64,000 nt of DNA from Streptomyces sp. GSL17-111 (GCF_037911585.1 NZ_JBAJNS010000001.1:1301001-1365000); one strand, 5' to 3'. Positions 24,465 to 32,938 are shown, counted from the first letter of the stretch. Made by a program: numbers and translations. The notes: a model not told the origin generated them from the sequence alone.

Positions 24465-26149
24465 CCATCGACCCGCACGAGTACGCCTCCGTGCACGGCC
24501 CCCGGGCCGGTGACCGGGTCCGCCTCGGCGACTCCGGGCTCGTCGTCCGTGTCGAGTCCGACGCGCAGAGGCCCGGCGAGGAGTTCCTCGCCGGGTTCGG
24601 CAAGACGGCACGGGACGGGCTCCACCTCAAGGCAGCCGCCGTCCGCGAGACCTGCGACGTCGTCATCAGCAACGTGCTGGTCATCGACGCCGTGCAGGGG
24701 ATCCGCAAGGTATCGGTCGGCATCCGCGAGGGCCGCGTCCACGCCATCGGCCGCGCGGGCAACCCCGACACCCTGGACGGCGTGGACGTCGTCGTCGGCA
24801 CCGGCACGACCATCGTCTCCGGCGAGGGCATGATCGCCACCGCCGGCGCCGTGGACACCCACGTGCACCTGCTCGCGCCGCGCGTCATGGAGGCGTCCCT
24901 GGCCTCCGGCGTCACCACGATCATCGGCCAGGAGTTCGGCCCCGTGTGGGGGGTGGGCGTCAACTCCCCGTGGGCGCTCGGCCACGCCTTCAGCGCCTTC
25001 GACGCCTGGCCGGTCAACATCGGCTTCCTCGGCCGCGGCTCCTCGTCCCACCCGGCGCCCCTCGTGGAGGCACTCGCCCAGGGCGGCGCCTGCGGGTTCA
25101 AGGTGCACGAGGACATGGGCGCCCACCGGCGGGCCCTGGACACCGCGCTGCGCGTCGCCGAGGAGCACGACGTGCAGGTCGCGCTGCACAGCGACGGGCT
25201 CAACGAGTGCCTGGCCGTCGAGGACACCCTCGCCGTGCTCGACGGGCGCACCATCCACGCCTTCCACATCGAGGGCTGCGGCGGCGGACACGTCCCCAAC
25301 GTCCTGAAGATGGCGGGCGTGCGGAACGTCATCGGCTCGTCCACCAACCCCACGCTGCCCTTCGGCCGGGACGCCGTGGCCGAGCACTACGGCATGATCG
25401 TCTCCGTCCACGATCTCAAGACGGACCTCCCCGGGGACGCCGCGATGGCGCGCGACCGCATCCGCGCGGGCACCATGGGCGCGGAGGACGTCCTGCACGA
25501 CCTCGGGGCCATCGGCATCACCTCCTCCGACGCGCTCGGCATGGGCCGGGCCGGCGAGACGATCCGCCGCACCTTCCAGATGGCCGCCAAGCTCAAGCAC
25601 GAGCGGGGCCCGATGGAGGGCGACGGCGAGGGCGACGACAACGCCCGCGTCCTGCGCTACATCGCCAAGCTCACCCTCAACCCCGCGATCGCCCACGGCC
25701 TCTCCCACGAGATCGGCTCCATCGAAGTGGGCAAGATGGCCGACATCGTGCTGTGGCACCCGGCCTACTTCGGCGCGAAGCCGCAGCTCGTCCTCAAGTC
25801 CGGGTTCCCCGCCTACGGCGTCACCGGCGATCCGAACGCCGCCACCGACACCTGCGAGCCCCTCGTCCTGGGACCGCAGTTCGGTGCGCACGGCGCCGCC
25901 CCGGCGGAGATCTCCGTGGCGTTCGTGGCCCGGGCCGCCCTGGAGCAGGGCCACGACACCCTGCCCACCCGTCGCCGACGCGTCGCGGTGCGCGGCACCC
26001 GGGGCATCGGCCCGGCCGACCTCGTCCACAACGCCCGCATCGGACGCGTCGACGTCGACGACCGCACGGGCCTGGTCACCCTGGACGGCGATCCGCTGCG
26101 CTCGGAGCCCGCCCGGAGCGTGCCGCTCAACCGCCTCTACTTCCTCTGA
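24461..26149 (+). CDS. ureC: urease alpha subunit, divergent flap type
   Basis: Amidohydrolase-fold catalytic subunit, 562 residues. All nickel and catalytic ligands align with Klebsiella urease: His134 and His136 (DTHVHL), carbamylated Lys214 and His216 (GFKVHED), His243 (ALHSDG), His269 (TIHAFHIEGCGGGH) and Asp357 (TSSDALGMG). The mobile-flap cysteine of classical ureases is replaced by Val316, next to the retained catalytic His317 (VSVHDL). The flap cysteine is not essential but affects activity and inhibitor response. No accessory genes (ureD, E, F, G) are in this window, so nickel insertion must come from elsewhere or the enzyme has another substrate. It lies between ureAB and agmatine deiminase. 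Confidence 0.93.
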   Translation: MTIDPHEYASVHGPRAGDRVRLGDSGLVVRVESDAQRPGEEFLAGFGKTARDGLHLKAAAVRETCDVVISNVLVIDAVQGIRKVSVGIREGRVHAIGRAGNPDTLDGVDVVVGTGTTIVSGEGMIATAGAVDTHVHLLAPRVMEASLASGVTTIIGQEFGPVWGVGVNSPWALGHAFSAFDAWPVNIGFLGRGSSSHPAPLVEALAQGGACGFKVHEDMGAHRRALDTALRVAEEHDVQVALHSDGLNECLAVEDTLAVLDGRTIHAFHIEGCGGGHVPNVLKMAGVRNVIGSSTNPTLPFGRDAVAEHYGMIVSVHDLKTDLPGDAAMARDRIRAGTMGAEDVLHDLGAIGITSSDALGMGRAGETIRRTFQMAAKLKHERGPMEGDGEGDDNARVLRYIAKLTLNPAIAHGLSHEIGSIEVGKMADIVLWHPAYFGAKPQLVLKSGFPAYGVTGDPNAATDTCEPLVLGPQFGAHGAAPAEISVAFVARAALEQGHDTLPTRRRRVAVRGTRGIGPADLVHNARIGRVDVDDRTGLVTLDGDPLRSEPARSVPLNRLYFL

Positions 26150-26216
26150 CTTCCCTGACTCCCGCGATCCCGCTGCCGGGCCTCGCCCCGCACCTCAGCA
26201 CCGAAGGACACCGCCC

Positions 26217-27260
26217 ATGCCGACTCCCGCCGCGCACGGCTTCCGCATGCCGCCCGAGTGGGCACCGCACGACCGCACCTGGATGGCCTGGCCCGGCCCG
26301 AACCCGACCTTCGACTCCGAGGAGTCGCTCGAGGCCGCCCGAACCGCCTGGGCGGACGTCGCCCGCGCCGTCAGCCGGTACGAGCCCGTCACCGTCGTCG
26401 CCTCCCCCGAGCAGGCCGCCATGGCACGGCGGCGACTCGGCCCGGACGTCACCGTCGTCGAGCAGCGGCTGGACGACGCCTGGATGCGCGACATCGGCCC
26501 GACGTTCGTCACCGACGGCCGTCGGCTCGCCGCCGTCGACTGGGTCTTCAACGGCTGGGGCGCCCGGCCCTGGGCCCGCTGGGAGCACGACGCCCGGGCC
26601 GCCGCCTTCGTCGCGGACCGGGCGGGCGCGCGGCTCTCCGCGTCCCCGCTGGTCAACGAGGGAGGCGGGCTGCACGTCGACGGCGAGGGCACGGTGCTCC
26701 TCACCGAGACCGTCCAGCTCGACCCGGGCCGCAACCCCGGCTGGACCGCCGAGCGCGTCGAGCGCGAGGTGCACGGGCGGCTGGGCACCACCAAGGCCAT
26801 CTGGCTGCCGCGCGGCCTGACCGCCGACTACGGGCCGTTCGGCACGCGCGGTCACGTCGACCTGGTGGCCGCGTTCGTCGCGCCCGGCGTCGTCGTCGCC
26901 CACGTCCAGCCCGACCGTTCCCACCCCGACCACGCGCTGTGCCAGGAGACGGTGAAGCTGCTGCGCGCCGCCACGGACGCCAGGGGCCGCCCGCTGGAGG
27001 TCGTCGAGCTGCCCGCGCCCACCGTCACCGAGGTGGACGGCGAGCCGGTCGACTACTCCTACGTCAACCACTACCTGTGCAACGACGGCGTCGTGCTCTG
27101 CGGTTTCGACGACCCGATGGACGAGCACAACGCGCGGATCTTCCGCCGCCTCTTCCCCGACCGTACGGTGACGCTCGTCGACGCACGTACGATTTTCGCG
27201 GCGGGCGGCGGCATCCACTGCATCACCCAGCAGCAACCGCGCGTCACGTCACCGGCATAG
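26217..27260 (+). CDS. aguA: agmatine deiminase
   Basis: Porphyromonas-type peptidyl-arginine deiminase family, agmatine deiminase branch; converts agmatine to N-carbamoylputrescine and ammonia. Motifs: FRMPPEWAPHDRTWMAWP at residues 9-26, DDAWMRDIGPTFV, NEGGGLHVDGEG, YVNHYLCNDGVV, and the nucleophile Cys335 in GGGIHCITQQ. Length 347 residues, ATG 26217. It follows ureC by 67 nt in the same operon, suggesting a joint pathway releasing ammonia from guanidino and ureido compounds. Confidence 0.95.
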   Translation: MPTPAAHGFRMPPEWAPHDRTWMAWPGPNPTFDSEESLEAARTAWADVARAVSRYEPVTVVASPEQAAMARRRLGPDVTVVEQRLDDAWMRDIGPTFVTDGRRLAAVDWVFNGWGARPWARWEHDARAAAFVADRAGARLSASPLVNEGGGLHVDGEGTVLLTETVQLDPGRNPGWTAERVEREVHGRLGTTKAIWLPRGLTADYGPFGTRGHVDLVAAFVAPGVVVAHVQPDRSHPDHALCQETVKLLRAATDARGRPLEVVELPAPTVTEVDGEPVDYSYVNHYLCNDGVVLCGFDDPMDEHNARIFRRLFPDRTVTLVDARTIFAAGGGIHCITQQQPRVTSPA

Positions 27261-27303
27261 ACGGCCGCCGCCCCGGGCGGCGCACGGTCCAGGGGAGTTC
27301 AGC

Positions 27304-27960
27304 GTGGCAGGTCGGGCGGCGGCCGGAAAAGCAGCGGCGGCGCGTGCGAGCCGTACCCGGCGTCCGGCCCAGCCGCGCGAGCGGCTCCTGGCGACGGCCA
27401 TGGAGACCATCGCCGAGCTCGGTCTCGAACGGCTCACCATGGCCGGGCTCGGCCGCCAGGTCGGCATGAGCAGCGGCCACCTCCTGTACTACTTCAAGAC
27501 CAAGGACGAGCTGCTGCTCCAGACGCTGCAGTGGAGCGAGGAGCGGCTCGGCGCCGAGCGCCGGGCCGCCCTCGCCCGTCAGGTCCCCGCGCGCGAACGC
27601 CTCGACCTCCTGGTCGACCTCTACCTCCCCGACGGGCCGCGCGATCCCGCGTGGACGCTGTGGCTGGAGGTGTGGAACCGCTCGCAGAACGCCGACGCCG
27701 AGGTCCGCTCCCGTCAGCTCGAACTGGAGCTGGCCTGGCACCGCGACCTCGTGGCGCTGCTCGTGGAGGGCATCGGCCGCGGCGAGTTCCGTCCCGTGGA
27801 CACCGACCGCTTCGCCACCCGCTCCCGCGCCCTGCTCGACGGGCTGGCCGTGCACCTCGTCGTGGGCCTGCCCGGGATGGACCGGGAGACGGTGCTCGGC
27901 CACGTCCGCGACTACTTCGACCAGTCGCTCGCGGCCGCTCCACCGCCCGCCGGCGCGTAG
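27304..27960 (+). CDS. TetR-family regulator of the urease/agmatine cluster
   Basis: TetR-type repressor, 218 residues. An Arg/Ala-rich N-terminal arm of 25 residues precedes the HTH (RERLLATAMETIAELGLERLTMAGLGRQVGMSSGHLLYYFKTKDELL, about 28-75). The C-terminal domain resembles BetI-like regulators (WTLWLEVWNRSQNADAEVRSRQLELELAWHRDLVALL). It starts with GTG 27304 after GGGGAG, 44 nt past the deiminase stop, so it is probably last in the operon. It is the likely binder of the two TTAGAG palindromes at 23519-23622. Its ligand could be agmatine, a polyamine or a ureide (inference). Confidence 0.9.
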   Translation: MAGRAAAGKAAAARASRTRRPAQPRERLLATAMETIAELGLERLTMAGLGRQVGMSSGHLLYYFKTKDELLLQTLQWSEERLGAERRAALARQVPARERLDLLVDLYLPDGPRDPAWTLWLEVWNRSQNADAEVRSRQLELELAWHRDLVALLVEGIGRGEFRPVDTDRFATRSRALLDGLAVHLVVGLPGMDRETVLGHVRDYFDQSLAAAPPPAGA

Positions 27961-27980
27961 CCGCAGGGCGGTGGAGCGGC
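27934..27980. terminator. bidirectional terminator, tetR / cimA
   Basis: A 15-bp perfect stem GCCGCTCCACCGCCC paired with GGGCGGTGGAGCGGC across a 17-nt loop. The left arm is within the last codons of tetR; the right arm lies 25 nt from the convergent cimA stop. Confidence 0.75.
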
Positions 27981-28004
27981 GCGGGGCCGCGGGGGATGGA
28001 CGTC

Positions 28005-29633
28005 CTACTCGTTGGGCGTCACGCCGGCCCGCAGCAGCCCGTAGGTGTACGCGTCGTCCAGGGCCTGCCACGACGCCGCGATGACGTTGTCCGCCACGCC
28101 GACGGTGGACCACTCCCCCGCGCCGTCCGACGTCGAGATCAGGACCCGGGTCGTGGACTCGGTGCCGTGGGTGCCGGCCAGGATGCGCACCTTGTAGTCC
28201 ACCAGCTCCAACCGTGCCAGCTCCGGATAGATGCGCTCCAGCGCCACCCGCAGCGCCCGGTCCAGGGCGTTGACCGGGCCGTTGCCCTCGCCCGTCGCCA
28301 CCGCCCGCTCGCCCTTCGCCCACAACCGGACGGTGGCCTCGTTCGCGTGCGTGCCGTCGGGCCGGTCCTCTACGATGGCCCGCCAGGACTCCACCCGGAA
28401 GAACCGGGGCGCGCCCCCGTCGCCCTCCTCACCGCTCGCCGCGCGGTGGACCTCGTCGCGCAGCAGCAGCTCGAAGCTCGCGTCGGCGGCCTCGTAGGTG
28501 TAGCCGCGCAGCTCCTGCTCCTTGACACGCTCCACCACCCGGCCGACGAGCTCGCGGTCGCCCGTCAGGTCGTACCCCAGCTCCTTGCCCTTGAGCTCGA
28601 CCGAGGCGCGTCCGGCCATGTCGGAGACCAGCATGCGCATCGAGTTGCCGACGGCGTCCGGGTCGATGTGCTGGTACAGGTCCGGGTCGACCTTGATCGC
28701 GGAGGCGTGCAGCCCGGCCTTGTGCGCGAACGCCGAGACGCCGACGTAGGGCTCGTGGGTGGAGGGCGTCAGGTTCACCACCTCGGCGATGGCGTGCGAG
28801 ATGCGGGTCATCTCCGGCAGCGCGGCCGGCGGCACGACCGTGCGCCCGTACTTCAGCTGCAGGGCCGCCACCACCGGGAACAGGTTGGCGTTGCCGACCC
28901 GCTCCCCGTAGCCGTTCGCGGTGCACTGCACGTGCGTGGCGCCGCCGTCCACCGCCGCGAGGGTGTTGGCGACGGCGCACCCGGTGTCGTCCTGCGCGTG
29001 GATGCCCAGGCGGGCCCCCGTGTCGGCGGCGACCGTCCGCACCACCGCCTGCACCTGCGCGGGCAGCATGCCGCCGTTGGTGTCGCACAGCACGACGACG
29101 GCCGCCCCGGCCTCGTGCGCCCGCCGCACGACGCGCTTCGCGTACTCCGCGTTCGCCTGGTAGCCGTCGAAGAAGTGCTCGCAGTCCACGAACACCCGGC
29201 AGCCGCGTTCCCGCAGGTAGGCCACGGTGTCCGCGACCATCTCCAGGTTCTCCTCCAGCGTCGTGCGCAGGGCCAGCTCGACGTGGCGGTCGTGCGACTT
29301 GGCCACGACGGTCACCACCGGCGCGCCCGAGTCGGCCAGCGCCCGCACCTGCGGGTCGTCGGCCGCCCGCACCCCCGCCCGGCGCGTCGCGCCGAACGCG
29401 ACGAGCTGCGCGTGCCGCAGGTCCAGTTCGGTACGGGCCCGCTCGAAGAACTCGGTGTCGCGCGGGTTCGCGCCCGGCCAGCCGCCCTCGATGAAACCCA
29501 CGCCGAAGTCGTCCAGGTGGCGCGCGATGGTCAGCTTGTCGGCGACGCTGAGGTTGATGCCCTCACGCTGAGCGCCGTCGCGCAGCGTCGTGTCGAAGAC
29601 GTGGAACGAATCGTCGGGGGCTGCCGTGGTCAT
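28005..29633 (-). CDS. cimA: (R)-citramalate synthase CimA
   Basis: Condenses pyruvate and acetyl-CoA to (R)-citramalate, the threonine-independent route to 2-oxobutyrate and isoleucine; downstream steps use LeuCD and LeuB, both in this window. DRE-TIM barrel signature FDTTLRDGAQREGIN at residues 13-27, metal-binding HAQDDTGCAVAN and the NGYGERVGNANL motif. The C-terminal LeuA-type allosteric domain (about 420-542) contains the usual VDYKVRIL segment. Length 542 residues, ATG 29633. Long CimA-type (not LeuA) architecture supports the name. Its leader carries an attenuator-like terminator. Confidence 0.92.
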   Translation of the reverse strand: MTTAAPDDSFHVFDTTLRDGAQREGINLSVADKLTIARHLDDFGVGFIEGGWPGANPRDTEFFERARTELDLRHAQLVAFGATRRAGVRAADDPQVRALADSGAPVVTVVAKSHDRHVELALRTTLEENLEMVADTVAYLRERGCRVFVDCEHFFDGYQANAEYAKRVVRRAHEAGAAVVVLCDTNGGMLPAQVQAVVRTVAADTGARLGIHAQDDTGCAVANTLAAVDGGATHVQCTANGYGERVGNANLFPVVAALQLKYGRTVVPPAALPEMTRISHAIAEVVNLTPSTHEPYVGVSAFAHKAGLHASAIKVDPDLYQHIDPDAVGNSMRMLVSDMAGRASVELKGKELGYDLTGDRELVGRVVERVKEQELRGYTYEAADASFELLLRDEVHRAASGEEGDGGAPRFFRVESWRAIVEDRPDGTHANEATVRLWAKGERAVATGEGNGPVNALDRALRVALERIYPELARLELVDYKVRILAGTHGTESTTRVLISTSDGAGEWSTVGVADNVIAASWQALDDAYTYGLLRAGVTPNE

Positions 29634-29758
29634 GCTGTCTCGACTCCTACGTGAAATGTGCGGGACCGGTAGTTCTGCTCACACAGCTCCACATGTCCCC
29701 ATCATCCCGCGCGCCCCCGGCCTTCCGGAGCGGGTGGACCGGAAGGGGCCGGATAACG

Positions 29759-29784
29759 AAAAAACCCCTCGCGGGTGCGAGAGG
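29759..29784 (-). terminator. attenuator-like terminator in the cimA leader
   Basis: Read on the minus strand, CCTCTCGC-ACCC-GCGAGGGG forms an 8-bp stem (one G-U) followed by UUUUUU. It lies 126 nt upstream of the cimA ATG. The next gene to the right is divergent, so no minus-strand gene exists for it to terminate: it must act inside the cimA leader. The 13 bases from the 3' stem arm through the U-run (CGAGGGGTTTTTT) are identical to those of the ilvB attenuator at 51458-51470. Confidence 0.7.
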
Positions 29785-29837
29785 TCGGCGCGCGGGTCTG
29801 GGACACGGTGTCCACTGCCGCCATCGGTCGAGCGGGT

Positions 29838-29879
29838 TCAGTGGTCACTGCGGACCGGCGCGCTGTCACCAATAATCAT
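29838..29879 (-). CDS. possible cimA leader peptide MIIGDSAPVRSDH
   Basis: A 13-codon frame upstream of the cimA attenuator whose second and third codons are both ATT, an isoleucine codon very rare in this genome. Isoleucine is the end product of the citramalate route. There is no ribosome-binding site, so translation would have to be leaderless. A TTGACT at 29901-29906 could be its -35, but spacing to a CATGAT -10 is 20 nt and would overlap the ATG. Weak candidate. Confidence 0.25.
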   Translation of the reverse strand: MIIGDSAPVRSDH

Positions 29880-29979
29880 GGCGAACGAGAGCACGGAGGA
29901 AGTCAACCACACTCCGATCCCCGACCCGCACATGTCTCACTATCCGGAAACCCCCGTCCCAACCACCCCGTCCCACCCC

Positions 29980-30003
29980 TGCCTGAGTACGCGTACTCAG
30001 GCA
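29980..30003. promoter_or_regulatory. perfect 24-bp palindrome upstream of the effector locus
   Basis: The half-site TGCCTGAGTACG is followed directly by its exact reverse complement. It lies 98 bp before the WXG-like gene and about 100 bp upstream of the probable cimA leader start. The TGAGTACG core makes it a likely operator for a symmetrical dimer; the regulator is unidentified. It has no U-run, so a terminator is less likely. Confidence 0.65.
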
Positions 30004-30101
30004 GCGAACGCTCAGCGTGTGCACAATGCTTCCGACAGTGACGCACCCGTCGAAGGTGATGACCGCGGTCGCCGCGCGGCCGCGACAGGAGGGGACGACG
30101 C

Positions 30102-30578
30102 GTGGTGGACGCGCAGGCTTCGGGCATCCGGGCCCTGATCGACGAGACCGCAGGCGGCGCGACGCCGACGTCGGTGGAACACAACTGGGGCACCGGCGGC
30201 AAGACCGACCTCAACTCCGACACGAGGCTGTGGAACGCCGCGTCCTCGGGGGTGGACTCTCTGAGAGAGACGCTGAAGCCCGCCGTCACGAAGCTCGACG
30301 ACGCTCAAAGAGGCCTCGGCTCCGGTGACACGACGGTGACGGGCCTCCTGACGGGTGCCGCCCAGGCAGACGTCCACGACACCTGGGCACGCTACCTGGA
30401 CCTCCTCGCGCGCGAGTCCGCCGAACTCTCCGACAAGCTGACCAAGGCCGGGCACGACCACTACGCGAACGAGGAAGCCGTCGCCGCCGCCTTCCGACAG
30501 CAGCTGACGAAACCCGAGGAGCCCACCTCGGTGATGGGCCTGCCCCCGTTCGGCGTCCACGCCTTCCCGGGCTGGTGA
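30102..30578 (+). CDS. WXG100/ESX-like small protein, probable effector partner
   Basis: A 158-residue, mainly helical protein without cysteine, signal peptide or membrane segment. WNAASSGVDSLRETLKPAVTKL near residues 44-65 and TWARYLDLLARESAELSDKLTKAGHDHYANEE near 93-124 resemble the two amphipathic helices of WXG100/ESX-type partners, including the terminal AGxxYxxxE-like pattern (AGHDHYANEE). GTG 30102 has AGGAGG 9 nt upstream. The next gene, a hydrolase, starts 8 nt downstream, so the pair is co-translated. ESX secretion is inferred; no secretion ATPase lies in the window. Confidence 0.7.
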   Translation: MVDAQASGIRALIDETAGGATPTSVEHNWGTGGKTDLNSDTRLWNAASSGVDSLRETLKPAVTKLDDAQRGLGSGDTTVTGLLTGAAQADVHDTWARYLDLLARESAELSDKLTKAGHDHYANEEAVAAAFRQQLTKPEEPTSVMGLPPFGVHAFPGW

Positions 30579-30585
30579 CGGCACG

Positions 30586-32403
30586 GTGGTGACCCTCCGT
30601 ACGCTCCGCGCCGTCAACCCGGACGAGTTCGAGCAGGCGGCGGACGGCTACCACGCGGTCAGCAGCGCCGCCGGCGCCGCCAAGGACCGCCTGGCGAACG
30701 AGATCATCGCCAAGTCCATGCCCGTCCACGGTCGGGACGACGACGTCACGGGCCTCGTCGGGCAAGCGGCGGACGCCGCCCGCAGGCGCCTGCAACGGCT
30801 GGTGGACAACTACCACTACACACAGGTCGAGTGCGGCCTGGTGCGGGCCGTCCTCAACGGCTTCGCGGCCGACCTGCGGGCGGCGAAGAAAAAGCTTGAC
30901 ACGGCGCTCGACGACGCGACCGCTTCGGGATTCACCGTGGCGTCCGACGGCTCCGTCACCTTCCCGTCCGCCGGTGAAAAGGTCGACGGCAAAACCCCCG
31001 AGGGCGGTACGGCCGTCTCCTACGGCGACCCCGCGGCGAACGGCCTGGCCGACCAGGCGGCCCACCTCGACCCCAACCCACACCACGCCGGGGCCAAGGA
31101 CTGCGCCGACCGCATCGCCGAAGCGCTGCGGGAGGCCGAGGAGGCCGACGAAACATGGGCGCCGAAGCTGAGGGAGCTCAAGGCTCAGAACGACCTGACC
31201 GTCAGCCCCGCCGACTGGGCCGACGTCCACAGCGACCAGGAGGCCGTCCAGCAGGGCGCCGGCCGCTACCTCGCCCAAGGCGATATTCCCAAGGGCCAGG
31301 CCCCGGGACAGAACGCCGCGTGGTGGAACGACCTCACCGATGAGCAACGCGCCGACTACGTGGCCCTCTACCCCTCTTCCATCGGCGCACTGGACGGCAT
31401 CCCCTCCGACGTCCGCGACGAGGCTAACCGCGCCGTGCTGGCCCAAACGCGCGGTCACTACGAGACCCAACTCGCGGCTCTCCCCACCAAACCCGCCTTC
31501 GACCCGTACAACCAGCCCGGCCTCTCCGAGGACGTCACCTGGCGCGACCGACAGGCGCGCGTTCTCGAGTGGGAGGAGAAGTACGGCGCGGAACACGCCC
31601 GTCTCACCAAAGCACTCACCGGCATGGAGGCCATCGACCGCCGCATCGAAAACACCGGCAGAAACGGCCTGCCGGAGGCGTACGTACTCGGGTTCGACGC
31701 AGAGGGCAACGGCCGCGCGATCATTGCCAACGGTAACCCTGACACAGCCGACCACACAGCCGTCTTCGTGCCGGGCACGGGTTCGCACATTAGCAAGATC
31801 GATGGTGACCTGGGGCGCATGGACAGGCTGTGGCGCGACTCGAACGGCATGGTCGTCGACGAGAATGTCTCAACCATCATGTGGCTTGGCTACGATGCGC
31901 CGCCTGAAATTCCCAATGCGATGGACTCGCATTTCGCAGAGGACGGCGCAAAACCCTTCAATAATTTCATCGACGGACTCAACGCTTCCAATGAAGGTCA
32001 ATCTCCTGGGCATATCACAGCAATTGGCCATTCCTATGGCAGTACCGTGCTCGGGATCTCGGCACGAGACGGGGAACTCAACGCGGACGATCTCGTACTG
32101 GTAGGGAGCCCTGGAGTGAAGGTCGGTAGCGCCGACGACTTGGATGTTGCGACAGGACACGTCTGGAACCAGGAGGCCAAAGGAGACACAGTGCCCGACT
32201 TCGGGAGAATTCCGCATGGTGGCCCCGCACTGGAAACTGCCGGACTCGACCTAGTCGTTCCCAGCGACGACGTCTTCGGAGCCAAGCAGATGACGACCGA
32301 CACCTACGGACACAGCGCCTACTGGGACGAAGATTCGCAGAGTCTCCTCAACCAAGCCGCCGTAGTGACGGGGAACTACGGAAAGGTTTTCCTTGAAGAG
32401 TAA
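30586..32403 (+). CDS. DUF1023 alpha/beta-hydrolase, putative secreted effector
   Basis: A 605-residue two-part protein. Residues 1-330 are a helical, charged region with WXG-like coiled segments (FEQAADGYHAVSSAAGAAKDRL) and a TWRDRQARVLEWEEKY helix. Residues about 365-605 are an alpha/beta-hydrolase of the DUF1023 type: VFVPGTGSHISKID, nucleophile elbow GHSYGST with Ser483, LVGSPGV, and a late His in TYGHSAYWDE. GTG 30586 follows the WXG-like gene by 7 nt. GC content falls clearly from about position 31700 onward, as if the catalytic half were acquired separately. The lipoprotein gene overlaps its 3' end by 11 nt. Lipase or esterase activity is likely; substrate unknown. Confidence 0.8.
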   Translation: MVTLRTLRAVNPDEFEQAADGYHAVSSAAGAAKDRLANEIIAKSMPVHGRDDDVTGLVGQAADAARRRLQRLVDNYHYTQVECGLVRAVLNGFAADLRAAKKKLDTALDDATASGFTVASDGSVTFPSAGEKVDGKTPEGGTAVSYGDPAANGLADQAAHLDPNPHHAGAKDCADRIAEALREAEEADETWAPKLRELKAQNDLTVSPADWADVHSDQEAVQQGAGRYLAQGDIPKGQAPGQNAAWWNDLTDEQRADYVALYPSSIGALDGIPSDVRDEANRAVLAQTRGHYETQLAALPTKPAFDPYNQPGLSEDVTWRDRQARVLEWEEKYGAEHARLTKALTGMEAIDRRIENTGRNGLPEAYVLGFDAEGNGRAIIANGNPDTADHTAVFVPGTGSHISKIDGDLGRMDRLWRDSNGMVVDENVSTIMWLGYDAPPEIPNAMDSHFAEDGAKPFNNFIDGLNASNEGQSPGHITAIGHSYGSTVLGISARDGELNADDLVLVGSPGVKVGSADDLDVATGHVWNQEAKGDTVPDFGRIPHGGPALETAGLDLVVPSDDVFGAKQMTTDTYGHSAYWDEDSQSLLNQAAVVTGNYGKVFLEE

Positions 32404-32938
32404 TCGGCAAGCAATCGCTGCAACTGTTCTCACACTATGCATGGTTACGCTATCAGGATGCAATATGGGTACCACATCGGATAACCAACGCGCTGAACTC
32501 GGCAGCATTGCCGAAACTAATGAGATCCTCGAAAAAATCAGCACAACGTCGAGCGAGCTCCTCGACATGACCGCCCTCAAGGGGAAGGTTTCAGAGCCAG
32601 GGCCAGGTCTGACTCGCTGCTCAGACAGAGACCCGTCGCGATTTTTTAAAGTCAGGCATACATGGAATCTATCCGGTCCGCCCATAGAGGATCTTTCGGC
32701 GTCCCTCGACACCGTCCGGAAAACTCTCCCCAAGCAGGGCTGGGTCATTGAATCCTATGGACCGAACAAGAGTCAGGAACGAAGTCTGACTTTGGTCGCC
32801 AACCACTCAAAAAAGAAAGTCGGCTTGAACATCCAACTTTGGGAAGAAAATGCAAGCAATGGCCGCCCGCTACTCCTTTTTTCCTTGACGTCCGCATGCC
32901 ATGAGGCTCCAACCGGCTCAACCGTCAGTCCGTACTGA
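32393..32938 (+). CDS. lipoprotein, paralog 1 of a tandem pair
   Basis: A 181-residue lipoprotein. The signal is KSNRQAIAATVLTLCMVTLSGC with lipobox LSGC, so Cys22 or nearby is the lipidated residue. The mature part holds PGPGLTRC, FFKVRHTWNLSG, LPKQGWVIESYGPNKSQERSLTLVANHSKKKVGLNIQLWE and SACHEAPTGS, all shared with the next lipoprotein. Two mature cysteines (TRC and SACHE) may form a disulfide. TTG start overlaps the hydrolase stop by 11 nt, with GGAAAGG upstream, indicating coupling. Low GC for this genome. It may be a membrane-anchored immunity protein for the hydrolase (inference). Confidence 0.75.
   Translation: MKSNRQAIAATVLTLCMVTLSGCNMGTTSDNQRAELGSIAETNEILEKISTTSSELLDMTALKGKVSEPGPGLTRCSDRDPSRFFKVRHTWNLSGPPIEDLSASLDTVRKTLPKQGWVIESYGPNKSQERSLTLVANHSKKKVGLNIQLWEENASNGRPLLLFSLTSACHEAPTGSTVSPY

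Noticed and set aside
29785..29880. T-box or other tRNA-sensing element in the cimA leader
   Set aside because: The conserved T-box antiterminator sequence (GGTGG-N-ACCGCG type) is not present; leader-peptide attenuation is the simpler reading.
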